Assembly (NCBI GenBank): GCA_003388545.1
Contig: QQVI01000008.1
Coordinates: forward strand, 1-40,702
Direction of reading: 5' to 3'
From: Actinomycetota bacterium
Lineage (GTDB): Bacteria > Actinomycetota > Acidimicrobiia > Spongiisociales > ZC4RG35
Length of the DNA stretch: 40,702 nucleotides
The notes beneath the pieces are model-generated. The model did not search any database. It had not been told where the DNA came from and saw only the letters and a list, made by a program, of their open reading frames with translations. Below, piece after piece: positions 39,801 through 40,702 of this stretch. A program made the translations under genes and the position numbers. How positions within the stretch are numbered: the first letter of the stretch is position 1; every line of letters starts with the position of its first letter.

Positions 39801-40020
39801 CCCCACCGGCAAAGTGTACCGGATCCGAGGCTACAACGCCTCCAACATCAACTTCGAGATCAAAGACGCCGGCAACGGGCTCCTCCGAGTCCACGCCGAC
39901 GGAGTCGACATCACCGAAGACGTCCACCAAATCCGTATCACCCCGTTCACCGGTGCCATCGAAATCGTGCTACATTCCGTCGACGACTCGCCATGGGACC
40001 TCGAAGAGGTGCCGGAATGA
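39793..40020 (+). CDS. Hypothetical protein, 75 aa
   Basis: ATG 39793 with GGAGG six bases upstream, overlapping the previous gene by eight bases. Short beta protein (GKVYRIRGYNASNINFEIKD, GLLRVHADGVDITEDVHQIR, GAIEIVLHSVDDSPW), looking like one small beta sandwich or barrel. Unknown function. Confidence 0.65.
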   Translation: MSDPTGKVYRIRGYNASNINFEIKDAGNGLLRVHADGVDITEDVHQIRITPFTGAIEIVLHSVDDSPWDLEEVPE

Positions 40021-40190
40021 CCTGCCAACACGACTGGGAACGAGACGCCTCCATGCGACGAACCCTCTGCGGCCTCTGCGGCACCATCGTGACCGATCAC
40101 AGCCAATACGCCGACCTCGTCGACTCGTACCTCGAAATCGGTCTCAACGCTCTCGAACTCCACGCCAACAACGAAGGCCCCGACCCGTAA
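40017..40190 (+). CDS. Small zinc-finger-like protein, 57 aa
   Basis: ATG 40017, with GAGG seven bases upstream and ATGA overlap. C-x-H (MTCQHDW) and C-x2-C (TLCGLCG) form a likely zinc site near the start, followed by one helix (YADLVDSYLEIGLNALELHA). Similar small zinc proteins are common in actinobacterial phages. Unknown function. Confidence 0.65.
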   Translation: MTCQHDWERDASMRRTLCGLCGTIVTDHSQYADLVDSYLEIGLNALELHANNEGPDP

Positions 40191-40365
40191 CCGACCGGGC
40201 GAACAAGACCTGCCGACACCTCGAGCGGACGAAGCCGGAGACGAGCACCGTTAGGCCGGCAGGCACCCGAAGCCCCCACATACACACGGGAAACGAAACC
40301 ACCACCCCCAACCGCGTCGGGGAAACTGTACCCAAAACAGACCACACCGAAAGGGACACACCACC

Positions 40366-40566
40366 ATGAATGTTGAACAGCTCATACGCATCGCAGCCGA
40401 AGCCACCCGGCAAGGCATCGAACTCCAAGGCGTCATCCTCACACCAACCCAATACGCCACCCTCATGACCGACACGAAAGCCAACGTCGTCGACATGCAA
40501 CCAGACCACAACGGTCGCTACAGGGTCCGGGTCCACGGACTCACCATCGGAGTAGACAACATTTAA
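40366..40566 (+). CDS. Hypothetical protein, 66 aa
   Basis: ATG 40366 with AAAGGGA nine bases upstream. Helix (VEQLIRIAAEATRQGIELQG) then a short beta part (GRYRVRVHGLTIGVDNI). The 175-base gap before it (40191-40365) holds a spaced inverted repeat CCTGCCG/CGGCAGG but no supported gene. Unknown function. Confidence 0.6.
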   Translation: MNVEQLIRIAAEATRQGIELQGVILTPTQYATLMTDTKANVVDMQPDHNGRYRVRVHGLTIGVDNI

Positions 40567-40651
40567 CCGCTCTCCTCCGAGCGAGCCCGAACGGCTCTCC
40601 GGAAAGCTACCCGCCACAAAACACCACCAGACGGCACAACACAGACCAAAC

Positions 40652-40698
40652 GTTCCACCAAGCGGAACATACAGGCAAACTGTCCCATATAGCGGGAC
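40652..40698. repeat. Two matching small inverted repeats at right end
   Basis: GTTCC-ACCAAGC-GGAAC (40652-40668) and GTCCC-ATATAGC-GGGAC (40682-40698): each has 5-bp arms and a 7-base loop ending AGC, with centres exactly 30 bases apart. The gene-free end 40567-40702 holds these and a weak GAGCC/GGCTC stem near 40583-40597. They could be binding sites for a dimeric protein on successive helix faces, or small RNA hairpins. Confidence 0.45.
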
Positions 40699-40702
40699 GG
40701 TA

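Noticed and set aside
1-40702. tRNA genes, integrase, DNA polymerase, primase, helicase
   Set aside because: None was recognised on reading the translations and gaps; absence is by eye only and a tRNA could be missed.

Overview
The window looks like a GC-rich double-stranded DNA phage with short-tailed (podovirus-like) morphology, infecting an actinobacterium. The evidence is a head and short-tail gene set (terminase, portal, scaffold, capsid, tail adaptor, tail nozzle, large internal virion proteins) with no tape measure or tail tube, many GTG starts and one TTG start, GC-rich third codon positions, likely leaderless promoters, and two secreted proteins with long Thr-rich linkers. Such linkers remind me of secreted proteins of Acidimicrobiia; that host guess is inference. 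No ribosomal RNA, tRNA, CRISPR array, insertion sequence or integrase was seen.

Layout. (1) 258-5817, leftward: a tightly coupled early-type operon. It is headed by a ribbon-helix-helix regulator with its own promoter, followed by a RecB/Cas4-like PD-(D/E)XK nuclease, a small membrane protein, a protein resembling the phiC31 gp3 recombination directionality factor, and a run of small Cys-rich, winged-helix and HTH proteins, with an intrinsic terminator at 1669-1699. (2) 5870-9340, rightward: a coupled operon with a Gly-rich repeat protein, a VRR-NUC nuclease, small membrane proteins, a Thr-rich secreted protein, small DNA-binding or Zn proteins and a calcineurin-like phosphoesterase. (3) 39005 down to 9337, leftward: a late operon of about 30 kb. 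It starts with small genes and a C5 cytosine methyltransferase, then minor structural and fibre-like proteins, terminase, portal, a 2041-residue internal virion protein ending in a staphylococcal-nuclease-like domain, two more putative ejection proteins, scaffold, capsid, adaptor, nozzle, tail fibre, holin-like protein, M15-type endolysin and a secreted protein. (4) 39253-40566, rightward: five small genes behind a leaderless-type promoter.

The rightward operon at the right end and the leftward operon at the left end would converge if the ends were joined. The window could therefore be a whole, circularly permuted genome of about 40.7 kb, but no terminal overlap is visible to prove it. No DNA polymerase, helicase or primase was found, so replication probably depends on the host. 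Recombination-type nucleases and the gp3-like protein are the only DNA-metabolism genes besides the methylase.

The points most worth following up are: a second, family-like reading frame inside the methyltransferase gene; the nuclease domain at the end of the giant virion protein; a gp3-like protein with no integrase; an alternating coding frame at 27471-27797; a terminase with a built-in small-subunit-like HTH; and two promoters placed seven bases before an ATG.
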